A stretch of DNA of 64,000 nt from Micromonospora pallida (GTDB taxonomy: Bacteria > Actinomycetota > Actinomycetes > Mycobacteriales > Micromonosporaceae): contig NZ_FMHW01000002.1 of NCBI RefSeq assembly GCF_900090325.1, positions 5,519,001 to 5,583,000 on the forward strand, given 5' to 3'. Each line of letters starts with the position of its first letter. The first letter of the stretch is position 1. The position numbers were made by a program, and so were the translations under genes. Under the pieces are notes generated by a model. That model did no database searches. It saw only the letters and a program-made list of their open reading frames with translations, and was not told where the DNA came from. Shown one piece after another: positions 8,141-16,500 of this stretch.

Positions 8141-8766
8141 CAGCCGTCACCCGGCCGGGGGCGGGGCACCCGTGGCACGCGGAGCGGGTCGTCGGCGGGG
8201 AACGGGTAACCGGACCCGGTGCGACCGGCCGGGACGGCGTCGGCACCGAACCGGGGCCCGCCCAGGCCGGCCGGGACGCTGTCGAACCACGAATCGGCGG
8301 CGTCGGTATCGGCGTACCCGCCAGCGGCGTACCCGTCGGGCGCGTACCGGTCGGGCGCGTACCGGTCGGGGACATACCCGTCGGGGGCGTACCGGTCGGG
8401 GACATACCCGTCGGGGGCGTACCGGTCGGGGGCGTACCGGTCGGGGGCGTACCGGTCGGGGGCGTGGTGGGCGGTGAGACGGCGCCGGACGGCGTCGTCG
8501 GTGTCGGCGTACCGGTCGGCGGCGTCGCGGATCGCGGACGCGGCGGCGTCGAGCCGGGCGGCGGCGGCGGTCGCCTCCCGGGCCCGGTTGTCGGTGGCGG
8601 TGACCCACAGGCGGTACAGGGCACGACCGAGGTCACCGGGACGGCCGGGCCCGTCGGCGCCGAAGTCGGTCGGGGCGGGGCCGGCGGCGGCCACCGCGCG
8701 GGCCACGGCGGTCAGCGTGCTGCTGGCCTCGTCGAGCCGGGCGGCCACGGCGGGCAGGCGGTCCAT
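8140..8766 (-). CDS. EspC-like type VII secretion target with Tyr-rich pentapeptide repeat
   Basis: A 208-residue protein. Residues 1-100 (MDRLPAVAARLDEASSTL onward, with GRALYRLWVTATDNR and AADRYADTDDAVRRRL) look like the two-helix EspC/DUF2580-type ESX substrates. Residues about 103-150 are nine pentapeptides of the form Y-[AV]-P-D-[RG], encoded by 15-bp units at 8327-8461. A Gly/Pro-rich tail follows, ending DDPLRVPRVPRPRPGDG. It starts one base after the YbaB-like stop and overlaps the next gene (TGATG), so the three genes form one transcript. The repeat suggests a disordered, Tyr-rich segment. Secretion is inferred, not shown. Confidence 0.6.
   Translation of the reverse strand: MDRLPAVAARLDEASSTLTAVARAVAAAGPAPTDFGADGPGRPGDLGRALYRLWVTATDNRAREATAAAARLDAAASAIRDAADRYADTDDAVRRRLTAHHAPDRYAPDRYAPDRYAPDGYVPDRYAPDGYVPDRYAPDRYAPDGYAAGGYADTDAADSWFDSVPAGLGGPRFGADAVPAGRTGSGYPFPADDPLRVPRVPRPRPGDG
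8327..8461. repeat. 15-bp coding tandem repeat, nine units
   Basis: Nine consecutive 15-bp units, consensus GCGTACCGGTCGGGG on the plus strand with variants ACATACCCGTCGGGG. On the minus strand they encode the Y-A/V-P-D-R/G pentapeptides. Two variants alternate (units at 8372 and 8402), a sign of unit duplication. Confidence 0.95.
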
Positions 8767-8767
8767 C

Positions 8768-9097
8768 TCAGGCCCCCGCCAGCGGTCGGTACGCGGCGAA
8801 CGTCTCGTTGTGCAGTTTCTCCCGCGCCCACTGCGCGGCGTCGGCTGCGGCGGTGACCGCCGCCTGCACCGACTGGGCGACGTCCCGGGGGTGGCGGTTG
8901 TGCAGCGGCCCGAGGAACCGGACGTCGGTGATCGTGCCGGCGGCGGTGACCACCACCTCCACCAGCCCGTCCGGGGAGCGGACGGTGACCTGGACGGTGG
9001 CGACCGCCGCGTCGAACTCGGCCTGGAGGGACTCGATCCGGCGGTAGCGCCGGACGGCCTCCTCGATCCAGGCTTCGTCGATCTCCCCCCGCGGCAT
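8768..9097 (-). CDS. YbaB/EbfC-family (EspL-like) protein
   Basis: A 109-residue protein starting MPRGEIDEAWIEEAVRRYRR. It has the YbaB pattern: an N-terminal helix, a central beta-hairpin (VQVTVRSPDGLVEVVVTAAG, TITDVRFLGP) and a C-terminal helix (AAVTAAADAAQWAREKL). Start ATG at 9097 follows GGGAGGAG. YbaB/EbfC proteins are dimeric nucleoid-associated proteins, but divergent ones such as mycobacterial EspL sit in ESX loci and stabilise secreted substrates. Because it leads an operon with two WXG/EspC-like genes, an EspL-like chaperone role is plausible here; that is inference from context. Confidence 0.75.
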   Translation of the reverse strand: MPRGEIDEAWIEEAVRRYRRIESLQAEFDAAVATVQVTVRSPDGLVEVVVTAAGTITDVRFLGPLHNRHPRDVAQSVQAAVTAAADAAQWAREKLHNETFAAYRPLAGA

Positions 9098-9226
9098 GGG
9101 CGGACTCCTCCCGCAAGCGGTATCACTGAGGGTGCCGTCGCCGTCACCACGGCACACGGACGGTACCGCAATCAATCGGCACTGTCGATGCAGGAGAAGC
9201 GCCGGCCCAGCGGTACCCGGTGGGGC

Positions 9227-10507
9227 TCAGCCCTTCCACAGGGCGAGCATCATCGCCTCCACCGCGATCTTCGGCTTGACGTTGGCGTCGATCGCGGCCC
9301 GGCATTCCAGCACCGCCTCCAGTCGGCGCAGCGCCCCCTCGGCGTCCCACTTCTCGGCGCCGGCGCGCGCCATCGCCGCAGCGTCGGCGTGCACCGGCGC
9401 GACCGGCGCCCGCAGCGCCGTAACCAGGGCGTCCCGGTAGAAACCGGCCAGGTCGACCAGGGCCCGGTCCAGCGCGTCCCGCTGCGCCCGGGTGGCCCGG
9501 GACTTCTGCCGTTTCTCCAGTTCCTTGATCTGACCGGCGGTCCCGCGTGCCGCCCCGGCGGCCCCCCGGCCGGTGCCGCCCGCGCCGAGCGCGGTCTGCA
9601 ATGCGGCCTTCTCGGCGGCGTCGGTCTCCGCGACCGCCGCCGCGGCCTCCGCCTCGGCCGCCTCGATCAGCGCGGACGCCGCGTCGAACGCCGCGCCCAC
9701 CCCGGTCAGCCGGCGCGGCACGGCCAGCACCGCGTCCCGCCGGGCGCGGACCTCCGGGTCCGCCGCGAGCAGCCGGGCCCGGCCCACGTCGCCCTGGGCT
9801 GCCGACGCCGCCCACTCGGCCGTGTCGGGGGCGATCCCGTACCGGTGGGCCAGCACCTCGGCCACCGCGCCGGACGGCGGCTGCCGCAGCGGTACGACCC
9901 GACAGCGCGACCGGATGGTCACCGAGATGTCGTCCGGGTGGGTGGACGGGGCACAGAGCAGGAAGACGGTACGCGGCGGCGGCTCCTCGATCGCCTTGAG
10001 CAGCGCGTTGCCGGCCGCCTCGGTGAGCCGGTCGGCGTCCTCGATGATCACGACCTGCCAGCGCCCGCCGGAGGGGGTGCTCGCCGCGCGCAGCACCAGC
10101 GCCCGCATCTCGTTGACGCCGATGGAGAGCCCCTCGGGCACGACCAGCCGGACGTCGGCGTGCGTACCGGCCATCGTGGTGTGGCAGCCGGCACACCCGC
10201 CGCAGCCGGTCCCGTGCAGGCACTGGAGGGCGGCGGCGAAGGCACGGGCGGCCACCGACCGTCCCGAACCGGGCGGGCCGGTGAAGATCCAGGCATGGGT
10301 CATCCCCGCACCCGGGTCCGGCCCCGCCCCGGCGTCCGCACCATCCGGGCCGGAGGCGGCCTCCGGCCCGGAGGCTGCGGTGGGGTCGGAGGCGGCGGTG
10401 GGGCGGGTGCCGGCGGCGCGCAGTACGGCGGCGGCCGCGGCGACGGCCCGGCGCAACGTGTCGACCGCCTCGTCCTGCCCGACCAGCTCGGCGAAGACCT
10501 CCGGCAT
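9227..10507 (-). CDS. holB: DNA polymerase III subunit delta-prime
   Basis: A 426-residue clamp-loader subunit. The P-loop reads GPPGSGRS (about residues 75-83) with Arg in place of the catalytic Lys, as usual in delta-prime. A zinc module follows (CLHGTGCGGCAGC), then IIEDADRLTEAAGNALLKAIEEPPP and the SRCRVVPL sensor region. Compared with typical family members it carries an Ala/Pro/Asp-rich insertion at about residues 30-68 before the P-loop. The ATG overlaps the tmk fusion stop by one base (TGATG). It works in the replisome to load the beta sliding clamp. Confidence 0.92.
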   Translation of the reverse strand: MPEVFAELVGQDEAVDTLRRAVAAAAAVLRAAGTRPTAASDPTAASGPEAASGPDGADAGAGPDPGAGMTHAWIFTGPPGSGRSVAARAFAAALQCLHGTGCGGCAGCHTTMAGTHADVRLVVPEGLSIGVNEMRALVLRAASTPSGGRWQVVIIEDADRLTEAAGNALLKAIEEPPPRTVFLLCAPSTHPDDISVTIRSRCRVVPLRQPPSGAVAEVLAHRYGIAPDTAEWAASAAQGDVGRARLLAADPEVRARRDAVLAVPRRLTGVGAAFDAASALIEAAEAEAAAAVAETDAAEKAALQTALGAGGTGRGAAGAARGTAGQIKELEKRQKSRATRAQRDALDRALVDLAGFYRDALVTALRAPVAPVHADAAAMARAGAEKWDAEGALRRLEAVLECRAAIDANVKPKIAVEAMMLALWKG

Positions 10508-12738
10508 CAGCGGGGTTGTTCCATCGTCACCAGCTCCGCGTCGGATAACTCCGGCTGCACCGAGGTGTCCGGCTGCTTCGCCGGGGCCGGGTGCACGATC
10601 GCGGACGGGTCGACCAGCATCTCCTCGACCCGGCGGGCCACCGTGGCGGCGATCTCGTCGGCCGGACGGGATGCGTCGAGCACCAGGTAACGCTTCGGGT
10701 CGGCGGCGGCCAGGTCGAGGAAGGCGTACCGAACGCGCTCGTGGAAGGCGAGCGACTCGGCCTCCACGTGGTCGGTCTCCTCGCCCCGGGCGGCGACCCG
10801 GCTCAGGCCGACCCGCGGCTCCACGTCGAGCAGCACCACCAGGTCGGGCTTGAGTCCGCCGGTGGCCCAGGAGGAGAGCCAGGAGACCTCGTCGACCGGC
10901 AGCGTCCGCCCGGCCCCCTGGTACGCCAGGGAGGAGTCGACGTACCGGTCACTGACCACCACCGCGCCCCGGACGAGCGCCGGCCGGACCACGGTGGCCA
11001 CGTGGTGTGCCCGATCGGCGGCGTAGAGCAGCGCCTCGGCGCGCGGCGACGGCGTGTCCGAGCCGGGGGCCCCGAGCACCAGCGCGCGGATCCGCTGGCC
11101 GACCGGGGTGGCTCCCGGCTCCCGGGTGGTCACCACCTCGCGCCCCTGCCCGCCCAGGGTCTCGGCGAGCCGGGTGACCTGGGTGGACTTGCCGGCGCCC
11201 TCGCCGCCCTCGAAGACCACGAAGAGGCCGGTGGAGACGAACGGCTCGGCGGGGGTGAGCGGGCGGCCCCGCATCGAGCCCCAGAGGTCGGCCAGGACCG
11301 GGACGCCCTTCTTGTCGTCCATCTGGCCGAAGGCGCTGATCCCGGCGAAGATGCCGGCCAGGCCGGCGGCGAGCAGCAGCAGCCGGGTGGAGGAGATCGA
11401 GATGCCGAGGTCGGCGATACGCAGTTCCCGCGAGCCACCGACACCGACCAGCAGGCTGCTCAGCGCGATCGCGAAGATCAGTACTAGTCGGGTGCCGATC
11501 TGCACCACGGCGAAGACCCGGCCCCGGACCTCGTCGGCGATCTCCCCGCCGAGCAGGGTGGTGCCGGCGAGGAAGGCCATGCCGGCGCCCGCGCCGACCA
11601 GAACCGCGCCGAGCATCGCCATGGAGAGGTGGATGGCGAAGGCGAGCGCCAGCACGGACGCGCTGGCCAGCACGATGCTCATGCCGAACCAGCGGCGTCG
11701 GGACAGGTCGCGGACGATCATCGGACCGCCGCCGATACCGATCGCCAGGCCGACGAAGATCGCCCCGAAGAGAAGGTAGAAGGCGGCGTCACCGGCGCCC
11801 AGCGAGGCGGCGAAGAAGCGGGCGGTGCCGATCACGATGCCGCCGCCGGCGAACGCCCCGAAGATGCCGAGCACCAGGCCCCGCACCAGCGGGGTGTGGC
11901 CGATGAACCGCCAGCCCTCCTTGAACTGCCGGAGCATGCTCTGCTCGGTACGGGCATCCCGGTCGGCCTGCCCGTCGCTGATCTCCTTGATACCGAAGGC
12001 CACCACCAGCGCGGTGGCCAGCCGGGAGAGGGCGTTGAACCAGAGCGCGAGCTGCGCCGGCTCGGACCAGGAGGGCACCACGCCGCCGGTCGCCGCCCGG
12101 ACGCTGGCGTCGAGCACCGCGATGCTCAGCGCGGCCAGGACCGGGGTGATGCCGTACGTGGTGATCAGGGTGAGCTGGTTGGCCATCTCCAGCCGGGCGC
12201 GCGGGATGAGGTTCGGGACCGCCGCTTCCTTGGCCGGGATCCAGAGCAGGGTGATCGTCTCGATCAGGAAGGTCGCCACCGTCGCCCAGCCGACCACCAC
12301 GCCGCCACTGGCGCCGAGGATCGCGACCAGGGGGATGGAGGCGAACAGCAGGAAGCGGAGCACGTCGCAGATGACCATCGTCCAGCGCCGGTCGAACCGG
12401 TCGGCGAAGACCCCGGCGAGCGGCCCGAGCACCAGTGCGGGCAGCAGCCGGACCGCGATCACCGTGCCGAACGCGGCACCCTTGGCGGTGCTGCCCTCGA
12501 CCTGGTCGGCGGCGAAGATGGAGGTGGCGAGCAGACCGAGCCAGTCACCGTACGAGGCCGCGCCGAGCACGATCCACAGCCGGCGGAACGGCCGGATGCG
12601 CAGTACGGAGCGGAGGGCGGCATAGCCCGTCCGATCGACCTGGCCCGTCGACGACACGCCGGACGACTCGCCGTTCTTCTGGCTTTCGATGGCCGTACCT
12701 CCAGTGCCGGCCCATCCCTGGGCGTCCCCCGGTGTCAC
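10507..12738 (-). CDS. tmk: MFS transporter-thymidylate kinase fusion
   Basis: A 743-residue fusion. Residues about 40-470 form a 12-helix major facilitator domain, beginning LRIRPFRRLWIVLGAASYGDW with the loop motif GVFADRFDRRW. Residues about 503-715 are thymidylate kinase: P-loop FEGGEGAGKST (about 508-518), TREPG, SDRYVDSSLAYQG and VEPRVGLSRVAARGEETD. The kinase phosphorylates dTMP to dTDP in the cytoplasm. Actinobacterial tmk genes fused to a permease-like domain are known; what is transported is not. First gene of the holB operon. The GTG start at 12738 is uncertain because the best Shine-Dalgarno lies inside the predicted N-terminus. Confidence 0.9.
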   Translation of the reverse strand: MTPGDAQGWAGTGGTAIESQKNGESSGVSSTGQVDRTGYAALRSVLRIRPFRRLWIVLGAASYGDWLGLLATSIFAADQVEGSTAKGAAFGTVIAVRLLPALVLGPLAGVFADRFDRRWTMVICDVLRFLLFASIPLVAILGASGGVVVGWATVATFLIETITLLWIPAKEAAVPNLIPRARLEMANQLTLITTYGITPVLAALSIAVLDASVRAATGGVVPSWSEPAQLALWFNALSRLATALVVAFGIKEISDGQADRDARTEQSMLRQFKEGWRFIGHTPLVRGLVLGIFGAFAGGGIVIGTARFFAASLGAGDAAFYLLFGAIFVGLAIGIGGGPMIVRDLSRRRWFGMSIVLASASVLALAFAIHLSMAMLGAVLVGAGAGMAFLAGTTLLGGEIADEVRGRVFAVVQIGTRLVLIFAIALSSLLVGVGGSRELRIADLGISISSTRLLLLAAGLAGIFAGISAFGQMDDKKGVPVLADLWGSMRGRPLTPAEPFVSTGLFVVFEGGEGAGKSTQVTRLAETLGGQGREVVTTREPGATPVGQRIRALVLGAPGSDTPSPRAEALLYAADRAHHVATVVRPALVRGAVVVSDRYVDSSLAYQGAGRTLPVDEVSWLSSWATGGLKPDLVVLLDVEPRVGLSRVAARGEETDHVEAESLAFHERVRYAFLDLAAADPKRYLVLDASRPADEIAATVARRVEEMLVDPSAIVHPAPAKQPDTSVQPELSDAELVTMEQPR

Positions 12739-12878
12739 ACTCTAGTCGCGGTGGGGAGTCATCCCACCCAGTGACATTCCGCTGCTCGCGAGCCTAGGTC
12801 CTCGGCGCACGAGGGTCACCAGCAAGGGCAGACGCGAGGGTGTTTCGCATTACCCGTTCCCACAGTTAGCGTGCTCAC

Positions 12879-14087
12879 GTGGCCATCGAACGCGATCTAC
12901 TCCGCGACCGCCTGGACCGGGCGACCGCCCACCTCGATCCGCCGTTCGTCGTCGTCGACCTGGCCGCCTTCGACACCAACGCCGCCGCGCTGGTCGACCG
13001 GGCCGCCGGCAAACCGGTACGGGTCGCCAGCAAGTCGGTCCGCAGTCGGGACCTGCTCCGTCGGGTCCTCGGCCGGCCGGGCTGGCGGGGCGTGCTGGCG
13101 TTCACCCTCCCCGAGGCGATCCGGCTGGTCCGCGCCAGGATCAGCGACGACGTGGTGGTCGCGTACCCGACCGCCGACCGGGCAGCTCTGACCGAGTTGG
13201 CCGGCGATCCGGGCCTCGCCGCGGCGGTGACCCTCATGGTGGACGACCCGGCGCAGCTCGATCTCGTCGACGCGGTACGCGCCCCCGGGCAGCGCCCCGA
13301 ACTGCGGGTCTGCCTCGACCTGGACGCCTCCTGGCGACCGTTGCGCGGGCGGGTGCACGTCGGGGTGCGCCGCTCCCCGGTGCACAGTGCGGCGGCGGCC
13401 GGGGCGTTCGCCGCCGCCGTCGCGGCACGACGTGGCTTCCGGCTGGTCGGGGTGATGGCGTACGAGGCGCAGATCGCCGGGTTGGGCGACGCCCCGCCAG
13501 GGCAGGCGCTACGGGGCGCCGCGATCCGGGCCGCGCAGCGCCGGTCGTACCGGGAACTGCTGGCCCGTCGGGGCGCGGCGGTGGACGCCGTCCGGGCGCA
13601 GGCCGACCTGGAGTTCGTCAACGGTGGCGGCACCGGCAGCGTGGCCGCGACCAGCGCCGACCCGGCGGTCACCGAGATCACCGCCGGATCCGGGCTGTAC
13701 GGCCCGACGCTCTTCGACGCGTACCGTGCCTGGCGGCCCATCCCGGCGGCGTTCTTCGCCTGTGCGGTGGTCCGCCGGCCCGCGCCCGGGATGGCCACGG
13801 TGCTCGGCGGCGGGTGGATCGCCTCCGGTACCGCCGAGCACAGCCGACTCCCCCAGCCGTGGCTGCCGGCCGGGCTGCGGCTGGTGGGCACCGAGGGGGC
13901 GGGCGAGGTGCAGACCCCGCTGACCGGCGCGGCGGCCGACCGGCTCCGGATGGGTGACCGGGTCTGGTTCCGCCACGCCAAGGCCGGCGAGGTCTGCGAA
14001 CGGGTGAACGAGCTGCACCTGGTGGACGGGGACGCCGTGGTCGCGAGCGTCCCCACCTACCGGGGCGAGGGATGGGCGTTCCTGTGA
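12879..14087 (+). CDS. PLP-dependent amino-acid deaminase/aldolase (alanine racemase N-terminal fold)
   Basis: A 402-residue enzyme beginning at GTG 12879. PFVVVDLAAFDTNAAALVDRA and KPVRVASKSVRSRDLLRRVL give the PLP-binding barrel with the Schiff-base Lys in VASKSVRS. A glycine-rich phosphate-binding segment (EFVNGGGTGSVAATS) and the C-terminal domain with GDRVWFRHAKAGEVCERVNE (metal/His-Cys region) are like D-threonine aldolase and D-serine dehydratase (DSD1-like). It probably acts on a D-hydroxy amino acid. Monocistronic, divergent from tmk, and separated by 71 bp from the convergent TetR gene. Confidence 0.82.
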   Translation: MAIERDLLRDRLDRATAHLDPPFVVVDLAAFDTNAAALVDRAAGKPVRVASKSVRSRDLLRRVLGRPGWRGVLAFTLPEAIRLVRARISDDVVVAYPTADRAALTELAGDPGLAAAVTLMVDDPAQLDLVDAVRAPGQRPELRVCLDLDASWRPLRGRVHVGVRRSPVHSAAAAGAFAAAVAARRGFRLVGVMAYEAQIAGLGDAPPGQALRGAAIRAAQRRSYRELLARRGAAVDAVRAQADLEFVNGGGTGSVAATSADPAVTEITAGSGLYGPTLFDAYRAWRPIPAAFFACAVVRRPAPGMATVLGGGWIASGTAEHSRLPQPWLPAGLRLVGTEGAGEVQTPLTGAAADRLRMGDRVWFRHAKAGEVCERVNELHLVDGDAVVASVPTYRGEGWAFL

Positions 14088-14158
14088 CGGGGCTGGCGTC
14101 AGCCGAGCGGGCGTCGACCGGGCTGGCGTCGGCCGCGTGGGCTTCAGCCGAGCGGGCG

Positions 14159-14950
14159 TCAGCCTGCGTCGGCGGCCACCGCGCCGGCCGCTGCGCCGGT
14201 ACGCCCGTCGACCCCGTCCGCATCGGCGCCACCGTCGTCCCCGGTGCCGCTGTCGGCCGGGGCACTACCGGTCGTGCCGCCGCTGCCGGCGGTGGCGCTG
14301 CCGGCCGTGCTGCTGCCGGCGGTGGCGTGGACCTGGCGGTGCAGGTACTCCCGGATCAACGCCTTGGCCTCGGCCAGCACGCGATCGTCCCCCTCCGGCT
14401 GGCGGCGGAACGCGAGCTTGATCAACGCGTCGGCCGCCTCCACGGCGATCTCCAGGATGAAACGCAGCCGGGGCTCGTCGGTCAGCCCGAACCGCTCGGT
14501 CAGCACCCGGGCCAACTGGTCGGCTATCACGCCGTTGTTGTCCCGCTGCTCGTCCAGCAGGTGCAGGTCGACCACGTCGCCGAAGTGCAAGGTACGGAAG
14601 CCGGGAACGGTGCGGTGCATCGTGATGTACTCGTCGATCGCCGCGTCGACACCGTCCCACCAGTCGGCCAGGTCGTCCGAGGCGAACCGCGTGTCGAGTC
14701 GCTGGAGGTAGGACTCCATCGTGCGCAGGGTCAACGCCTGCACGATCGCCCGCTTGTCCGGAAAGAACTGGTAGACCGACCCGATCGCCACCTCGGCCCG
14801 CTCAGCGAGAAGCGTGGTGGTCAACCCTTCGTACCCCACCTCGTCGACGAGCTCCGCGCAGGCGTCCAGCATCCGCTGGACCCGCGCGACACTTCGCCCC
14901 TGCACCGGTACCCGGCGCAGCGGCCCGGTCGTGGCGGCTGGTGTGGACAC
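14159..14950 (-). CDS. TetR family transcriptional regulator
   Basis: A 263-residue regulator. The HTH lies in residues about 20-70: RVQRMLDACAELVDEVGYEG, TTTLLAERAEVAIGSVYQFF and PDKRAIVQAL. The ligand-binding helices follow, and the last about 60 residues are a low-complexity Ala/Gly/Asp/Ser tail (AGSSTAGSATAGSGGTTG) with no known role. Start GTG at 14950 is preceded by AAGGGGGG. It is divergent from the sugar-lactone oxidase gene; the shared 141-bp intergenic region carries the inverted repeat CGTCAC-N6-GTGACG at 14989-15006. It probably represses itself and the oxidase. Confidence 0.88.
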   Translation of the reverse strand: MSTPAATTGPLRRVPVQGRSVARVQRMLDACAELVDEVGYEGLTTTLLAERAEVAIGSVYQFFPDKRAIVQALTLRTMESYLQRLDTRFASDDLADWWDGVDAAIDEYITMHRTVPGFRTLHFGDVVDLHLLDEQRDNNGVIADQLARVLTERFGLTDEPRLRFILEIAVEAADALIKLAFRRQPEGDDRVLAEAKALIREYLHRQVHATAGSSTAGSATAGSGGTTGSAPADSGTGDDGGADADGVDGRTGAAAGAVAADAG

Positions 14951-14988
14951 TCGACGCCACCCCCCTTCGACGGATAAACATTCCTGCA

Positions 14989-15006
14989 CGTCACGGAAGC
15001 GTGACG
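14989..15006. promoter_or_regulatory. Candidate TetR operator (TetR/lactone oxidase intergenic)
   Basis: Inverted repeat CGTCAC-GGAAGC-GTGACG between the divergent TetR (start 14950) and oxidase (start 15092) genes. Placement supports an operator; the arms are only six bases. Confidence 0.4.
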
Positions 15007-15091
15007 CTACCGGTACTAACGAGCGGACCGGCATTGTGGTGTTTACCAGGCACGACGTTCTGATGGTTCCATTGGCGCACGGGAGGCGCAC

Positions 15092-16408
15092 ATGACGCGG
15101 ACGGTCATTGTCGGCACCGCCTGGACGAACTGGGCGGGTAACCAGCGCGGCGTCGCCGGGGCGGTGCCACGCCCACGCGACACCACCGAGGTGGTCGCGG
15201 CGGTACGGGCCGCCGCCGACGCGGGCGTACGGATCAGGCCGGTGGGCAGCGGCCACTCCTTCACCAGCATCGCGGTGACCGACGGACACCGGCTGGAACT
15301 GGCCGACCTCGCCGAGCCGGTCCGGGTGGACCGGGAGCACCGGCTGGTCACCGTCCCCGCCGGGATGACCCTACGGACGCTCAACGACCTGCTCGCCGGG
15401 CACGGCCTGGCCCTGCCCAACCTCGGTGACATCGACGCGCAGACCGTCGCCGGGGCGATCTCCACCGGGACCCACGGCACCGGCGCGCGGCTCGGCTGCC
15501 TGGCCACCGCCGTCGAGGCGTTGACGCTGGTCACCGGGACCGGGGAGGTGCTGCGCTGTTCCGCCGGGGAGCACCCGGACGTGTTCGCCGCCGCCCGGGT
15601 GGGGCTGGGCGCGCTCGGGGTACTGACCGAGGTGACGCTGCGCTGCGTGGACGCCTTCACCCTGCTCGCCCACGAACGCCCGGCGCGGCTGGCCGACGTG
15701 CTGGCCGACCTGCCCACGCTGGTCGACGGGCACGACCACGTCGAGTTCTACTGGTTCCCGTACACCGACCGGGTGCAGGTCAAGACCAACGACCGGGTGG
15801 CCGCCGACGACCGGCCGCTGTCGGCGATCCGGGGCTGGCTGGACGACGAGTTCCTGGCGAACACCGTCTTCGAGCGGGCCTGTCGGCTGGGCCGGGCATC
15901 GCCCCGCCTGGTCCCGGCGATCAGCGCGGTCAGCGCGCGGGCGCTGACCGAACGCCGCTACACCGGCCGCTCCGACCGGATCTTCTGCACCCCACGCCGG
16001 GTCCGCTTCGTGGAGATGGAGTACGCCGTGCCGCGTGCCGCGCTCCGCGAGGCACTGGACGCGCTCCGCCGGATCGTCGACGGGCTACCGTTCCCGGTGC
16101 TCTTCCCGGTCGAGGTGCGCTTCACCGCGCCGGACGACATCTGGCTGTCGCACGGGTACGGGCGCGAGTCCGCGTACCTCGCCGTCCACCAGTACGTGGG
16201 CATGCCGTACGAGCCGTACTTCCGGGCGTTCGAGGAGGTGGCCCGGGGCCTGGCGGGTCGGCCGCACTGGGGCAAGCTGCACTACCGCGACGCCGAGTCC
16301 CTCGCCCCCGTCTACCCGCGCTTCGCGGACTTCCAGGCCCTCCGCGACACCCTCGATCCCGCCCGCGTCTTCAGCAACCCCTACCTGACCCGCGTCCTCG
16401 GCCCCTGA
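15092..16408 (+). CDS. FAD-linked sugar-1,4-lactone oxidase (L-gulonolactone/alditol oxidase type)
   Basis: A 438-residue flavoprotein. The N-terminal PCMH FAD domain shows PVGSGHSFTSIAVTDG (about 51-66), GLALPNLGDIDAQTVAGAIS and THGTGARLG; the D-arabinono-1,4-lactone oxidase (ALO) C-terminal domain ends with the signature HWGKLHY and LDPARVFSNPY. These enzymes oxidise aldonolactones or alditols with oxygen, giving hydrogen peroxide. A good ribosome site (GGGAGGCGCAC) precedes ATG 15092. Control by the divergent TetR is likely. Confidence 0.88.
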   Translation: MTRTVIVGTAWTNWAGNQRGVAGAVPRPRDTTEVVAAVRAAADAGVRIRPVGSGHSFTSIAVTDGHRLELADLAEPVRVDREHRLVTVPAGMTLRTLNDLLAGHGLALPNLGDIDAQTVAGAISTGTHGTGARLGCLATAVEALTLVTGTGEVLRCSAGEHPDVFAAARVGLGALGVLTEVTLRCVDAFTLLAHERPARLADVLADLPTLVDGHDHVEFYWFPYTDRVQVKTNDRVAADDRPLSAIRGWLDDEFLANTVFERACRLGRASPRLVPAISAVSARALTERRYTGRSDRIFCTPRRVRFVEMEYAVPRAALREALDALRRIVDGLPFPVLFPVEVRFTAPDDIWLSHGYGRESAYLAVHQYVGMPYEPYFRAFEEVARGLAGRPHWGKLHYRDAESLAPVYPRFADFQALRDTLDPARVFSNPYLTRVLGP

Positions 16409-16427
16409 CCGGGACTTACCCGGAATA

Positions 16428-16472
16428 CGGCATGTCGGGGTGTCCGAGTTGGTGGGACGCCCCGACATGCCG
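16428..16472. terminator. Bidirectional terminator between lactone oxidase and topA
   Basis: Inverted repeat with 18-bp arms (16428-16445, 16455-16472; one G:T-type mismatch) and a nine-base loop, flanked by A/T on both sides, between two convergent genes. Confidence 0.75.
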
Positions 16473-16500
16473 CAATTCGAGTCGATCACGGATGGTCGGC

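Noticed and set aside
14088..14166. Imperfect GC-rich repeats (GGCGTC and GCCGAGCGGGCGTC units) between the deaminase and the TetR gene
   Set aside because: They fall largely in the low-complexity end of TetR and its short intergenic space; no function is suggested.
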